From contig CAZIQL010000002.1 of the NCBI GenBank assembly GCA_964541485.1, positions 1 through 64,000 of the forward strand: DNA of 64,000 bases. Reading direction: 5' to 3'. Shown piece after piece: positions 16,601-25,953 of the stretch (position 1 is its first letter; each line of letters opens with the position of its first letter). The notes beneath the pieces were generated by a model, which searched no databases, had not been told where the DNA came from, and worked only from the letters and a program-made list of their open reading frames with translations. Origin of the DNA: SIG299 sp964541485 (GTDB lineage Bacteria > Bacillota > Clostridia > Lachnospirales > Lachnospiraceae). A program made the position numbers and the translations under genes.

Positions 16601-17905
16601 TTAGCGGCCATGGAAATGCGGAAAAAGAAAGGAATCATTGCAGAATCCGGAGCCGTTAGGTATCGCAGAACCGAATATACGAAACAGATGCAGGAGAGCG
16701 GATATACAATTCTTGCACCGCAGATGAGTCCGATTCATTTTGAATTGTTAGAGCCGGTCTGTAGAAAACATGGGTACCATGTTGTTGTATTGGACAATGA
16801 CAATCGAGATGCAATTGATACCGGTCTTCAATATGTGAACAATGATGCATGTTTCCCATCCATTACAGTGGTGGGACAAGTGATGGAAGCGGTTCTTTCG
16901 GGGAAATACGATACCAATAAGTTGGCAATTATTATGACGCAGACAGGAGGATGCTGTCGTGCAAGTAATTATGTGGGATTTATACGCAGAGCCTTGGACA
17001 AAGTGGGCTTATCTCATATCCCGGTTATTTCGCTAAATACAAACGGAATGGAAACAAACGAAGGATTTCATATGTCTCCGGGGTTGCTTTGGGATGTGTC
17101 CAGGGCGATGGTCTATGGGGATTTGTTTATGCGGTGTCTTTACCGTATCCGGCCTTATGAAATCGAGAAGGGAAGCGCAAATAAACTGCATAGTGAGTGG
17201 AAGGAAATTTGCATGGATTCGCTTACGAATCCAAAGACGAAATATACCTACAAAAAAGTTTGTCAAGGTATTGTAGAAGCATTTGATACATTGCCAATCA
17301 GGGAAGAGATGCAAAAGCCGAGGGTTGGTATTGTAGGTGAAATTCTTGTAAAGTACATGCCTCTGGCCAATAATCATCTGGTCGATTTGTTAGAAGCAGA
17401 GGGTGCTGAGGTAGTTGTTCCGGACATGTTGGATTTTATGAATTACTCCGTTTATAACGGGGACTATCAGTACAAGTTTTTAGGAGAAAAGAAGTCAAAA
17501 GCAATGATTGCAAAGGGTGGAGTCAAAGGAATCCGCTTTTTGCGAAAACCTGCGATGGAGGCATTAAAGAAGAGCAGGCGATTTGAGAGCCCGCTGGAAA
17601 TAGAGAAGGTGGCCGAATTAGCGAAACCGTTTTTGTCATTGGGAAACCAATACGGCGAGGGATGGTTTCTTACCGGAGAAATGGCAGAACTGCTTACATC
17701 GGGGGTATTTAATATTGTGTGTATACAACCTTTTGCCTGTCTTCCGAATCATGTGGTAGGAAAAGGTGTGATTAAGGCATTAAAGAAGGAGTATCCACAA
17801 GCCAATATAGTAGCAGTTGATTATGACCCGGGAGCCAGCGAGGTAAATCAATTAAACCGTATTAAACTAATGTTGTCAACTGCGAAGCAGGGAAAGGAGT
17901 GTTAG
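13679..17905 (+). CDS. Giant 2-hydroxyacyl-CoA dehydratase activase-related protein
   Basis: 1,408 residues. I use ATG 13679 (RBS GGAGGAAAGG); an open frame from 13556 lacks a ribosome site. Two ASKHA-type activase ATPase domains of the BcrAD/BadFG family come first: residues 1-290 (IDIGSTTVK, ELGGEDAK, CAGGTGSF) and about 317-570 (IDAGSTTTK, DIGGQDMK, NEACSSGCGSF). Cysteines in CAGG and SSGCGSF are where activases bind a bridging [4Fe-4S]. A Cys-rich linker follows (CQGCENHC, about 602-640), then a DUF2229-like region from about 666 and an HgdB-like C-terminal half. Such fused proteins are widespread in anaerobes; their substrate is not established. Co-regulation with ftsH is suggested by the shared motif. 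Confidence 0.88.
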   Translation: MKEYRAGIDIGSTTVKLVILNDEDRILYGEYKRHSAHIQETLAELLQEAYHLLGNCKLKVKMTGSGSMNLGKALGIEFVQEVSAVATALQKVAPQTDVAIELGGEDAKIIYFKGGLEERMNGVCAGGTGSFIDQMAALLQTDAKGLNEEAANYKQLYSIAARCGVFAKTDIQPLINEGASKADLAASIFQAVVNQTISGLACGKPIRGCVAFLGGPLHFLPELKKAFVRTLNLTPEQVVDPDQSHLFAAMGVALEASEGNAMGISDLTEALEQGVSMQFEIKRLEPLFAEETEYQEFCKRHSQAVVGKASLDSYRGNCFLGIDAGSTTTKMALIGEKGELLYSYYAGNQGNPIQSAIDGLKQLKEQLPDGTRIVRACSTGYGENLLKNAFSLDEGEVETIAHCEAASFFDENVDCVLDIGGQDMKCIRLKDGVVENIMLNEACSSGCGSFIENFASSLGYTAEAFATEALYAENPVDLGTRCTVFMNSNVKQAQKEGASVADISAGLAYSVIKNALFKVIKLGSAKELGNHVVVQGGTFYNHAVLRAFEKISGIHAVCPDISGIMGAFGAALLARKNYQGQETAMLSLEEIIRLEYTSSTVRCQGCENHCMLTINTFSGNRKHITGNRCEKAFGESGSEKAPNMMEYKQKKIFAYEPLEEKDAIRGSIGIPRVLNIYENYPFWATFWKQLGFRVIISPFSDRKVYEMGMESIPSESECYPAKLAHGHVEWLIKNGVQTIFHPCVFYERQETKGAQNHYNCPIVVSYPENLKNNVEAVADGKVKYVRPFLAFTSEKTVADRMVRICGEEWQIPEQEVRHAVNTAWKEQRKVKEEIRLEGRRVLDEMHRNHGRGIVLAGRPYHIDPEINHGIPEMITSYGLTVLTEDSLPVDFEPERPLRVTDQWVYHSRLYTAAEFVCKDEDLELVQLNSFGCGLDAVTTDQVCEILENSNKLYTVLKIDEVNNLGAARIRIRSLLAAMEMRKKKGIIAESGAVRYRRTEYTKQMQESGYTILAPQMSPIHFELLEPVCRKHGYHVVVLDNDNRDAIDTGLQYVNNDACFPSITVVGQVMEAVLSGKYDTNKLAIIMTQTGGCCRASNYVGFIRRALDKVGLSHIPVISLNTNGMETNEGFHMSPGLLWDVSRAMVYGDLFMRCLYRIRPYEIEKGSANKLHSEWKEICMDSLTNPKTKYTYKKVCQGIVEAFDTLPIREEMQKPRVGIVGEILVKYMPLANNHLVDLLEAEGAEVVVPDMLDFMNYSVYNGDYQYKFLGEKKSKAMIAKGGVKGIRFLRKPAMEALKKSRRFESPLEIEKVAELAKPFLSLGNQYGEGWFLTGEMAELLTSGVFNIVCIQPFACLPNHVVGKGVIKALKKEYPQANIVAVDYDPGASEVNQLNRIKLMLSTAKQGKEC

Positions 17906-17911
17906 TTAAAA

Positions 17912-19234
17912 ATGAGAGAGAAAATCAAAAAAGCATTTCATGGCAAATATAGGTTATTAAGAAAGTTGTTATTGCCTATTGTGATAGGAACTGCCGGAAT
18001 TATTCTGTGGCAGCTGCTGATACTAAAATTATTAGAAAATGCGGTGATAGGTTCATTTATGGCCCTGATTTTATTAAGTCTGTTTTATTTACTGATCGGA
18101 GGCTATGCAGCGGTAGTAATCAAAAATCTCTTCAAAAGAATGGAGATGATTATTCAGCAGGACGTATCAGATGATATCGCTGCAAGAGAGAAAGGAAAAC
18201 TGGAAAGGTTAAAGCAACGGGATGACGAACTTGGAGAATTTGTATCGTCTATATCTCAGTCGATACAGTCCTTTTCAGAAGTTTTAGGCGGAATAACAAA
18301 AGCTACGGATGAATTGGGACTTGTAACAGATGAATTTAAAGATTTGTTCGGAACAATGTCAGAGGCGATTGATGAGACAGATGAATCTACGACTTCGATT
18401 GCTGAGAATATTGGTAATCAGGAAAATGAAATACATATCATGCAGCAAAGAGTAGAGGAAATTAGCGGACAGATTGTGATTATTTCGCAACAAATGGAGA
18501 ATTTGGAGTTAGTAGCATCAAACATGCTGAAATATGATAAGACTGTTGTATGTAATGTAGAAGAACTGACGTTATTGAGCAAACAGGGCAATGAAATGAT
18601 GCGTAATGTAAAACAGCAGGCACTTCAAACGAATGTGACTACGCAACAAATAGGGATGATAACGGAATTTATTTCCGAAATTGCAAATCAGACAAATTTA
18701 TTGGCGTTAAATGCCAGTATTGAGGCTGCCCGTGCCGGAGAGCATGGCAAAGGGTTTGCAGTAGTAGCAGAAGAAATCAGAAAACTTGCAGAACAGTCGA
18801 AAGATGCGGTAGAGCAGATAGACGATACCATAGAACAGATGAAAAAGAGTGCAACTGAAAATGTGCAATCCGCAGAATTTATTGTTGAGGCGTTTGAAAA
18901 GCAGGGACAGAAGATTGTAGAAACAGAACAGGCATTACGGTTATTAGATGAAGAGTTTGTCCGGATGGAAGGGGTTGCCACAAAAGTAGGCAATACCATT
19001 GCAACGCTGATTGAAAACAAAGAAATGATAAACCGTGCAAGTATCTCATTAAAAGAAGCAGGAAGTGAAAATGCAGCAAGTGTAGGAAAGGCTGTTCATA
19101 ACATGAAGTTACTGAAAGACATTTCAAAAGAATGTGATGAGGAAAAGGACAAGGTTATGGATGTTTCAGAGGGATTGATAAGTTACATCAGCAGGTTTGG
19201 AAATTATGTCAAGAAAACAGTAAAAGAAATTTAA
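17912..19234 (+). CDS. Methyl-accepting chemotaxis-like signalling protein
   Basis: 440 residues. Two N-terminal membrane helices (about 20-41 and 46-70) have almost no external loop. They are followed by a HAMP-like linker and a cytoplasmic coiled-coil domain with the MCP hairpin signature (about residues 250-290, IANQTNLLALNASIEAARAG). Without an external domain it probably senses an internal or membrane signal. It begins 7 nt after the activase gene, so it shares that transcript, and it is closed by a terminator at 19287-19334. Confidence 0.88.
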   Translation: MREKIKKAFHGKYRLLRKLLLPIVIGTAGIILWQLLILKLLENAVIGSFMALILLSLFYLLIGGYAAVVIKNLFKRMEMIIQQDVSDDIAAREKGKLERLKQRDDELGEFVSSISQSIQSFSEVLGGITKATDELGLVTDEFKDLFGTMSEAIDETDESTTSIAENIGNQENEIHIMQQRVEEISGQIVIISQQMENLELVASNMLKYDKTVVCNVEELTLLSKQGNEMMRNVKQQALQTNVTTQQIGMITEFISEIANQTNLLALNASIEAARAGEHGKGFAVVAEEIRKLAEQSKDAVEQIDDTIEQMKKSATENVQSAEFIVEAFEKQGQKIVETEQALRLLDEEFVRMEGVATKVGNTIATLIENKEMINRASISLKEAGSENAASVGKAVHNMKLLKDISKECDEEKDKVMDVSEGLISYISRFGNYVKKTVKEI

Positions 19235-19286
19235 GCAGACATCTGTTTGATACATGGAAGTAAAAATACCGGATAGAAAAATAAGA

Positions 19287-19334
19287 GCGACCTGCATGGA
19301 ATTTGATATGCTCAAATGTGCAGGTCGTTTTTTG
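19287..19334 (+). terminator. Terminator after the MCP-like gene
   Basis: A stem GCGACCTGCA/TGCAGGTCG (19287-19296 with 19319-19327) is followed by seven T residues. The rest of 19235-19466 holds no other clear gene or strong promoter; a TTGACA at 19369 has no good -10 partner. Confidence 0.88.
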
Positions 19335-19466
19335 AATAATGTTTCGTTTTTGGGAGAGGAAGAGGCTATTGACAAGGATAAGAATTTGACGGAGAATAAA
19401 AAAGTGGCAATCCATCTTGCCAGATGATATAGGAAACCAAATCAGGTAAAAACGAGGGGAAGAAAA

Positions 19467-21671
19467 ATGAGTAATTGGAAGATGAAGGACTACAACGTGT
19501 GTTGGAAGGAACAAAGCAAAAATGCGGGGGAGTCCATGCCGGTAGGCGGATTTGACATCGGATGCAATGTGTGGGTAGAAAAGGATGAGGTCTTTTTGTA
19601 TATGGCGCAAAGCGGTGCCTTTGATGAAAGTGGACGGATGCTGAAAGCAGGACGTATCCGGATTTCTTTTGATAAGCCGGTATTTGCCCGGGGATTTTCG
19701 CAAGAATTAAAGCTGTCAGAAGGACACATAGAAATTATGGGGCAGGACATGCTTACACTTTTGGTATGGGCAGATGCATATAAATCATGTGTTCATATTG
19801 ATGTAAAAAGTCAGGTTCCGGTAAAAATGAAATGTACGTATGAGACATGGCGCGGGGAAACAAGCGGATATGAAAACAAGGATATCGTAAGAGGTTCTGA
19901 TGAGGAAATCGTATTTTACCACCGGAATCAGAAAACGCCCGTGTTTGATGAGCGAATTTGGGAGCAGGGGCTGGAAGAGATTCGGGAGGAGTTCCCGAAT
20001 GTCGAAAAAAACCGTACTTGTGGCGGAGTCCTTCTTGCCAAAGGAATGAAATATCAGGGAAAGGTAACAGGAAATTATATCAATAATTCCTTTGACGGTT
20101 ATGTGCTGGAAGCAGTGAGAGCAAAGAAAAATTATGGTATCCGCATTTGTCTTCTGACAAGACAGGCAGAGACTATAGAACAGTGGGAAACAGAATTAAC
20201 AAAGTTAAAAGAGGGTTGCTGTTCGGAGCAGAGAGCATGGCAGAAGACAAAGCAGTGGTGGAAAGCGTATTGGACGAGGAGTTATGTAGTAATCGGGGAA
20301 AAAGAGGAAACGGACAAAGACTGGCAAGTGGGAAGAAATTATCAGCTCTTCCGATATATGCTTGCAGCTAATGCGTATGGGGAATTCCCAACAAAGTTTA
20401 ACGGCGGTCTGTTTACGGTGGATTCTTCCTTATGGCATGAGAATCATAAGGATGGCGGTAGCCCCGACGAAAGGGACTGGGGCGGTATTATGTTTACTGC
20501 CCAGAACCAGAGACTGGTGTATTGGCCGATGATAAAAAGCGGGGATTTCGATATGATGAAGCCGCAGTTTGATTTTTATAAACGGCTTGTGAAACCAATG
20601 AAAATGAGAACCAGACATTTCTTTGGTCTGGAGGATTGTGCCTGCTATTGCGAGCAGACGGATGCCAATGGTTTGTCCGGATATTATGGAAAATACGGGC
20701 TGGATTATCCTCTTTATGTGAGGTATCATCATGTGCAGGCTCTGGAATTTGCTTATATGATGCTGAAATACCATAAAACCTCAGGGGAGGATATTTCAGA
20801 ATATATGCCGTTCATTTTCAGCGTGCTGGATTATTATGACAGAAACTTTGCCAAGACGGATGAAAACGGGAAGAGAATTATTTTCCCGTCAACGGCGATG
20901 GAAACTTATCATGGTGAGGACAATATTTATATCTGGGGAAGGGAAGGAGCAGAAGCGGCTAATTATAATGAGAATGAGGTTGCAGTAACAAACCCTGCCG
21001 ATGTAATCTCAGCACTGGACAACAGCATTACCGAACTTCTTGAAACAACTTACGGAACTGCCAAACAACGGGAAAGACTGAGAAAATTGCAGGGAGAACT
21101 ACCGGATATTCCGCTGGAAATCAAACGCGGAAAAGAGGTTGTAGCGCCATGCGAGAAGCCGAAACGATACGTGAAAATAAATTGTGAAATTCCGCAGCTT
21201 AACACGGTGTACCCATATAATACATATGGAATTAACAAGCCGGAAACGATGGAACTGGCAAGGAATACATATCTTTATGCTTGGGATGAGGAAGATCAGA
21301 AACAGCATATCAGCTGGCATCCGAATGGAATCTATGCAGCCAGAGTGGGGCTTATGGAAGAAGCACAGAAGTATATGTATTTAAAGCTTTGCGATTCCGG
21401 CAGGAGATTTCCTGCATTCTGGGGGCCGGGACATGATTTTACTCCGGATCACAACTGGGGCGGAAGCGGAATGATAGGTGTTCAGGAAATGCTGGTTCAG
21501 GAGTATGCGGATTGTATTTATCTTTTGCCGGCGTGGAATTTGCAGACGGATGTAAAATTTAAGTTATGGTTGTCTGACCGGAGGGTAATAGAGGCAGAGT
21601 ACCGGGATGGAACGTTGAATTACCGGATTACACCGAAAACAGAGAAAAAAGTGATTGCCCCGGTTTTGTAA
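19467..21671 (+). CDS. DUF5703-type glycoside hydrolase-like protein
   Basis: 734 residues, no signal peptide, so predicted intracellular. The N-terminal beta-rich region (1-280) begins with the ESMPVGGFDIGCNVWVE pattern that I associate with DUF5703_N. The remainder (about 285-720) looks like an (alpha/alpha)6-barrel glycosidase related in plan to GH95-type enzymes, with motifs such as FNGGLFTVD, RDWGGIMFTAQNQRL and WGGSGMIGVQEML. It likely trims imported oligosaccharides. It stands just upstream of the RpiR regulator gene, with its own RBS GGGGAAG. Substrate not deducible. Confidence 0.7.
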   Translation: MSNWKMKDYNVCWKEQSKNAGESMPVGGFDIGCNVWVEKDEVFLYMAQSGAFDESGRMLKAGRIRISFDKPVFARGFSQELKLSEGHIEIMGQDMLTLLVWADAYKSCVHIDVKSQVPVKMKCTYETWRGETSGYENKDIVRGSDEEIVFYHRNQKTPVFDERIWEQGLEEIREEFPNVEKNRTCGGVLLAKGMKYQGKVTGNYINNSFDGYVLEAVRAKKNYGIRICLLTRQAETIEQWETELTKLKEGCCSEQRAWQKTKQWWKAYWTRSYVVIGEKEETDKDWQVGRNYQLFRYMLAANAYGEFPTKFNGGLFTVDSSLWHENHKDGGSPDERDWGGIMFTAQNQRLVYWPMIKSGDFDMMKPQFDFYKRLVKPMKMRTRHFFGLEDCACYCEQTDANGLSGYYGKYGLDYPLYVRYHHVQALEFAYMMLKYHKTSGEDISEYMPFIFSVLDYYDRNFAKTDENGKRIIFPSTAMETYHGEDNIYIWGREGAEAANYNENEVAVTNPADVISALDNSITELLETTYGTAKQRERLRKLQGELPDIPLEIKRGKEVVAPCEKPKRYVKINCEIPQLNTVYPYNTYGINKPETMELARNTYLYAWDEEDQKQHISWHPNGIYAARVGLMEEAQKYMYLKLCDSGRRFPAFWGPGHDFTPDHNWGGSGMIGVQEMLVQEYADCIYLLPAWNLQTDVKFKLWLSDRRVIEAEYRDGTLNYRITPKTEKKVIAPVL

Positions 21672-21750
21672 GGAAATGTTTTTTTGTTTCAAATTTCATA
21701 AGAGGCTCCGCCTTTCTTGCTGGTACAAAAATGCAAAACAACATAAAAAC

Positions 21751-21779
21751 TTGAGAAGGAACACGAAATATGTTATCAT
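21751..21779 (+). promoter_or_regulatory. Promoter of the RpiR regulator gene
   Basis: TTGAGA (21751-21756), a 17-nt spacer and TATCAT (21774-21779). A short palindrome TTTCAAATTTCA lies about 60 nt further upstream, in the 21680-21700 region, and could be an autoregulatory site. Confidence 0.65.
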
Positions 21780-21822
21780 TTAGAGCAACGAAAGACATCG
21801 ATATGAGACACGGGGTGACGAA

Positions 21823-22659
21823 ATGATAGGTTTAAGAAACGAAACAAAACAGAATATTAAAAGCTGCTATGATGAATTGACACAGGTAGAACACGGAATT
21901 GCAGATTTCTTTTTGAACAACACGGAGAAAATGGATTTTTCATCAAAGAATATTGCAAAGCTTTTGTTTGTATCGGAGGCATCGTTGTCGCGATTTGCAA
22001 AAAAGTGCGGTTATAAAGGGTACAGGGAGCTGACCTTTTCTTATGAGCAGGATTTGGAGCAGGAAAAAATCAATGTGAACAATCCAAAGGATATCAGCTT
22101 CTTTTCCCGCAAGGTATACGGATATTACCAGAATATTCTGCGCGACAGCTATCAGTCGATGGATGAAGATCAGATTCGGGGAATTGCCGATATGCTGGAC
22201 AGCTGCAGCAAAGTGTTTATCTATGGCGTGGGAAGCTCGGGGCTTGCGGCAAGGGAATTTCAGCTTAGGTTTATGCGAGTGGGATTGGATGTGGATGTCA
22301 TCACGGATTCTCATATGATGAAGATAAGTGCTGCCCTGGTTGACAGTGACTGTCTGGTAATTGCCATGTCGTTAAGCGGCAGAACCAAAGAGGTTTCGGA
22401 CAGTATCCGTGCGGCAAAGAAAAATGGCGCCACGGTCGTGTTTTTTACGGCAAATCCGGAAGTGGAGATTGCAAAGCAGTGCGATGAAGTGGTGCGTGTG
22501 GCGTATTTAAAGAATCTGGATTCCGGCACCAAGATATCGCCGCAGTTTTCCATTTTAGTACTGATGGATATTCTGTACGCATACTACATTGACAATGATT
22601 CCTATACGAAAGCACAGAAATACAAAGGTACCTTGTCTGCCCTGAAGGGAGAAAAATAG
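21823..22659 (+). CDS. MurR/RpiR-family transcriptional regulator
   Basis: 278 residues. An N-terminal helix-turn-helix (about 1-80, with SKNIAKLLFVSEASLSRFAKKCGYKGY) is joined to a SIS phosphosugar-binding domain (about 110-250, with FIYGVGSSGLAAREF and AMSLSGRTKEV). These regulators usually respond to amino sugar phosphates such as N-acetylmuramate- or N-acetylmannosamine-6-phosphate. Its place between a glycosidase and the surface protein genes makes it the likely local regulator. Shared elements at 22664-22752 and 25954-26042 are candidate targets. Confidence 0.92.
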   Translation: MIGLRNETKQNIKSCYDELTQVEHGIADFFLNNTEKMDFSSKNIAKLLFVSEASLSRFAKKCGYKGYRELTFSYEQDLEQEKINVNNPKDISFFSRKVYGYYQNILRDSYQSMDEDQIRGIADMLDSCSKVFIYGVGSSGLAAREFQLRFMRVGLDVDVITDSHMMKISAALVDSDCLVIAMSLSGRTKEVSDSIRAAKKNGATVVFFTANPEVEIAKQCDEVVRVAYLKNLDSGTKISPQFSILVLMDILYAYYIDNDSYTKAQKYKGTLSALKGEK

Positions 22660-22663
22660 CATT

Positions 22664-22752
22664 TGAAAGTAAATTCAGAAGAACAACAATTTTCTGAAAT
22701 AAAAATCAGAAACGGGTATTTTGTTGGAAATAGAAAAGAAATATGATACCAT
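22664..22752 (+). promoter_or_regulatory. Promoter region with shared element pair, copy A
   Basis: TGAAAGTAAATTCAGAA (22664-22680), AAACGG (22710) and TTTGTTGGAA (22720) repeat in the same order and spacing as at 25954-26042. The aligned promoter is TTGGAA (22724-22729), 17 nt, TACCAT (22747-22752); TATGAT at 22742 overlaps. An inverted repeat TTCAGAA/TTCTGAA also spans 22674-22697. Confidence 0.5.
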
Positions 22753-22811
22753 TTTACATGTAATCAATGAGAAGATTGATTAACGAAAAAAAAGAAATCG
22801 GAGGAGAACTT

Positions 22812-24515
22812 ATGAAGAGGATAAATGTTAGAAGAGTGCTCGGATTATTAGCATGCTTTGCAATGCTTCTTGGCACACTCGTGAATCCTGTAACAACAGC
22901 AAAAGCAGAGGAGACAGTAGAGGGTGGTGGACTTCATTGGGCAAACTGCTATGACTGGAGCGGAAATGGCTCCGGAAGCGGAATTTATGTATTTGCATCC
23001 ACAGACGAAACAGCAAGTGCCAGCACAATTATTGGTCAGGCACCGGGCACCTTTGGTTGGTGGTACAGTCTTGTGCTCGAGTATAATGAAGAAAAAGGAA
23101 CTTATGTTGTTGTTGTTTCTGATATGGTGATGGATGGCACCAATGCAACAGAAACCGCAACTCTTGGAAAAGGAAAGATTTCCATTATGTTCCATGGCGA
23201 CGCTATGACAAACCATGCAGATAGCTGCAATTATTTCTTAGAGCATGCAGAAGTGGGAACAGAGTATCAGTTGGTAGGCGATTATGATGCTATGCTTGCT
23301 ACGGCAGGTGCTTTAACAGATACTTATCTCGTTGCAGTTGAAACAGAGGAAGAACCGGCAGCAACAGAAGAAAGCGGATATGTTCACTGGGCAAACTGCT
23401 ATGATTGGAGCGGAAATGGCTCCGGAAGCGGAATTTATGTATTTGCATCCACAGACGAAACAGCAACTGCCAGCACCATTATCGGTCAGGCGGTAGGTAC
23501 CTTTGGCTGGTGGTACAGTCTTGTACTTGAGTACGATGAAGCAAAAGAAGCTTATATTGTCACTGTTTCTGATATGGTGATGGATGGTACCAATGCAACA
23601 GAAACCGCAACTCTTGGCCAGGGAAAGATTTCTCTTATGTTCCATGGCGATGCTATGACAAACCATGCAGACAGCTGCAATTTCTTCATGGAACATGCAG
23701 AAGTGGGAACAGAGTATTATTTGGTAGGTGATTATGACGCTCTCGTTGCAACTAGCGGTGCGTTAACAGATGTTTACTTTATTGCAGGTGCAAATGGTTC
23801 CGAAGAGACTCCGGATACTCCGGACCCGACAGAGGCACCAGCAGCACCAACACCGACACCGGAACCTCAGATTGAAAGTACAATCGGTTATCTTACAAAA
23901 TCCAATGCTTACAACTGGCTGGATGACCATTTGAAGCAGATTATTGTATTGACAGCGGAGGATCCTGAGTTAGAGGCTACTGCTGTTCTCGGACAGTCAT
24001 CAGCAAATAATGTTTTCGGCTGGTGGTACGGTATTGCTCTTGAGTACAATGAAGAGAAGGGCGTGTTTGTTGTAACAGCAGCAGATATGAATCCTGACGG
24101 TGTTTGTACAATGGAAGCAGAAAAGCTTGGATACGGAAAGATGGTTATTCTTTTCTACCCGGATGTGAAAACAAAGCAGCCGGAAAGCTTTGCATATTTC
24201 ATGGCAAATGCAGAAATCGGAACAGAGCATTATCTGGTTGGTAACTATGATGATATGATTTGGGTTTATGATAAATTAGCAGATACTTATCTTACAACAG
24301 AAAAGCCTGAAAATTACTGGACAAAGTCGGATGCAACACCAACTCCGGAACCAACGGCTACACCAATTCCGGAACCGACAGCAGAACCGACACAGACGCC
24401 TGAACCGGTAGTACAGGAAAATCCTGGTGTTAACCCTATCGTAATTGCAGTGATTGCTGTTGCTGTAGTTGCAGTGGCAGGCATTGTGCTTGTAGTGGTT
24501 AAAAAGCGTAAATAA
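22812..24515 (+). CDS. Membrane-anchored surface protein with three internal repeats
   Basis: 567 residues. Start ATG 22812 is chosen for RBS GGAGGAG; an in-frame upstream ATG at 22767 lacks one. A signal peptide ends near AKA-EE. Three domains of about 140 residues follow (DNA about 22926-23338, 23376-23789, 23880-24297). Repeats 1 and 2 are nearly identical even in DNA, with a 450-bp period; repeat 3 has diverged. A Thr/Pro/Glu-rich linker leads to one membrane helix and a KKRK tail. There is no LPXTG motif, so anchoring is by the membrane. It is probably an exposed glycan-binding protein; the repeat family is not one I recognise. Confidence 0.75.
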   Translation: MKRINVRRVLGLLACFAMLLGTLVNPVTTAKAEETVEGGGLHWANCYDWSGNGSGSGIYVFASTDETASASTIIGQAPGTFGWWYSLVLEYNEEKGTYVVVVSDMVMDGTNATETATLGKGKISIMFHGDAMTNHADSCNYFLEHAEVGTEYQLVGDYDAMLATAGALTDTYLVAVETEEEPAATEESGYVHWANCYDWSGNGSGSGIYVFASTDETATASTIIGQAVGTFGWWYSLVLEYDEAKEAYIVTVSDMVMDGTNATETATLGQGKISLMFHGDAMTNHADSCNFFMEHAEVGTEYYLVGDYDALVATSGALTDVYFIAGANGSEETPDTPDPTEAPAAPTPTPEPQIESTIGYLTKSNAYNWLDDHLKQIIVLTAEDPELEATAVLGQSSANNVFGWWYGIALEYNEEKGVFVVTAADMNPDGVCTMEAEKLGYGKMVILFYPDVKTKQPESFAYFMANAEIGTEHYLVGNYDDMIWVYDKLADTYLTTEKPENYWTKSDATPTPEPTATPIPEPTAEPTQTPEPVVQENPGVNPIVIAVIAVAVVAVAGIVLVVVKKRK

Positions 24516-24551
24516 GAACAGAAGTAAACAGAAAAGGAAGTAATAGATAGC

Positions 24552-25895
24552 ATGAAACAAGCTTTAAAACGGATAATTCCATTTTTCATGATACTTGCGA
24601 TGTTTGTTGGTTTCCTTCCTGCTACAGAAAAGGCAAATGCAGCAGAGGAAAATCCGATGCGTGCCATTTGGCTCAGACCAAAGGAAACGACAAAAGAGCA
24701 GGTAGAAGCACACGTTCAGCAGATTAAGGACGCAGGCTTGAATACCATTTTTTTGGAGACCGTTTTTAACGGATATACCATTTTCCCGGTAGAGTATGAT
24801 GCAACATATCAGAACCCGGATTATGAAGGCTTTGATGTATTGCAGGCATATATTGATGCCTGCCACAGTCGCGGTATGCAGCTTCACTGCTGGGTAGAAT
24901 CTTTCTTTATCGGCATGCAGCGTGAAGATGGCGGTGGTCCGGTCATGAGAGCTCACAAAGACTGGTTACTTACAGATAAAGAAGGTAACTATTGGGAAGA
25001 TACCATGTATGGTAAGATGTATTTCTTTAATCCTGCCCGTCCGGAATGTAGAGAATGGATTGTAGGACTGTATGAAATTTTATGTACAAACTATGATCTT
25101 GACGGTATCCAGTTAGATTACGTGCGTTATCCGCAAAAGACAAGCGAAAAGGATTACGGATACGATGACTATACCATCAATGCGTTTATGGCTGAGAAGG
25201 GTTATGATCCAAGAGAGTATAAGTCAACGAGCTTTGAAGTAAAGGCATTCGAATATTATAAACAGCAGCAGGTAACGGAGTTTGTAAGAATGTGTTCTAC
25301 CCGTCTGCGTGAAATTAAGCCGGATTTAATTCTTTCTTTGTCGGTATATCCGTTCTTTGATGACGGTAGAGAGTTATTTATGCAGAGTGCCAGAGAATGG
25401 ATGGAGAAGGGCTACGGTGACCTGGTAGTCCCTATGGCATACTATGAGAACGCAGTGTCGAGTTTGACAAAGGATGCGATTAGTCTTGCAGGAAATAAGG
25501 CAAATGCCGTAATTGGTGTTTCTGCCCAGAACGGTTTTACGTCAGAAAGCTTAAAAACGCAGATAGAAGCTGTATTGAATCAGGGTGCCGGTGTGGCAAT
25601 CTTTGAGTTTGAAAGCTATTTTGCAAATTACGCTGATTTGCAGGGTGTTGTGTTAACAGACACGGTATTTGACTTAGATGCATCTGTTTATGCGACTAAG
25701 GTGGAAAGAGCTATTGAGACACCAACTCCGGTTCCGACAGTAGGCGAAGGAGAGATTACACCTTCTCCGGTACAGGTACAGCAGTATGGTATGGCGGAAT
25801 GGATGATTGCCGCTGCAATTGTTGTAATAGGTTGTAGTGTGGTAGTGCTTGGAGTATGGCTTAGCCTTAGAAAAACAAATCAAACAAAACAATAA
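24552..25895 (+). CDS. GHL10 (family 10-like) glycosyl hydrolase, membrane-anchored
   Basis: 447 residues with a signal peptide ending near NA-AEE. The catalytic TIM-barrel domain of the GHL10/DUF187 type covers about 35-370 (MRAIWLRP, LHCWVESFF, DGIQLDYVRYP, LSLSVYPFFDDGR). A TPTPVP linker, one membrane helix and a basic tail repeat the anchoring plan of the preceding protein, with which it forms an operon (36-nt gap). It likely cleaves glycan at the cell surface before import. A terminator follows at 25902. Confidence 0.85.
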   Translation: MKQALKRIIPFFMILAMFVGFLPATEKANAAEENPMRAIWLRPKETTKEQVEAHVQQIKDAGLNTIFLETVFNGYTIFPVEYDATYQNPDYEGFDVLQAYIDACHSRGMQLHCWVESFFIGMQREDGGGPVMRAHKDWLLTDKEGNYWEDTMYGKMYFFNPARPECREWIVGLYEILCTNYDLDGIQLDYVRYPQKTSEKDYGYDDYTINAFMAEKGYDPREYKSTSFEVKAFEYYKQQQVTEFVRMCSTRLREIKPDLILSLSVYPFFDDGRELFMQSAREWMEKGYGDLVVPMAYYENAVSSLTKDAISLAGNKANAVIGVSAQNGFTSESLKTQIEAVLNQGAGVAIFEFESYFANYADLQGVVLTDTVFDLDASVYATKVERAIETPTPVPTVGEGEITPSPVQVQQYGMAEWMIAAAIVVIGCSVVVLGVWLSLRKTNQTKQ

Positions 25896-25901
25896 AAGAG
25901 A

Positions 25902-25929
25902 AAGGGCTATCGAGCAAGATAGCCCTTTT
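25902..25929 (+). terminator. Terminator after the surface-protein operon
   Basis: Stem AGGGCTAT/ATAGCCCT with an 8-nt loop, followed by TTTTT. Confidence 0.9.
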
Positions 25930-25953
25930 TGGCTTATATAAAAGTGCATGGAA

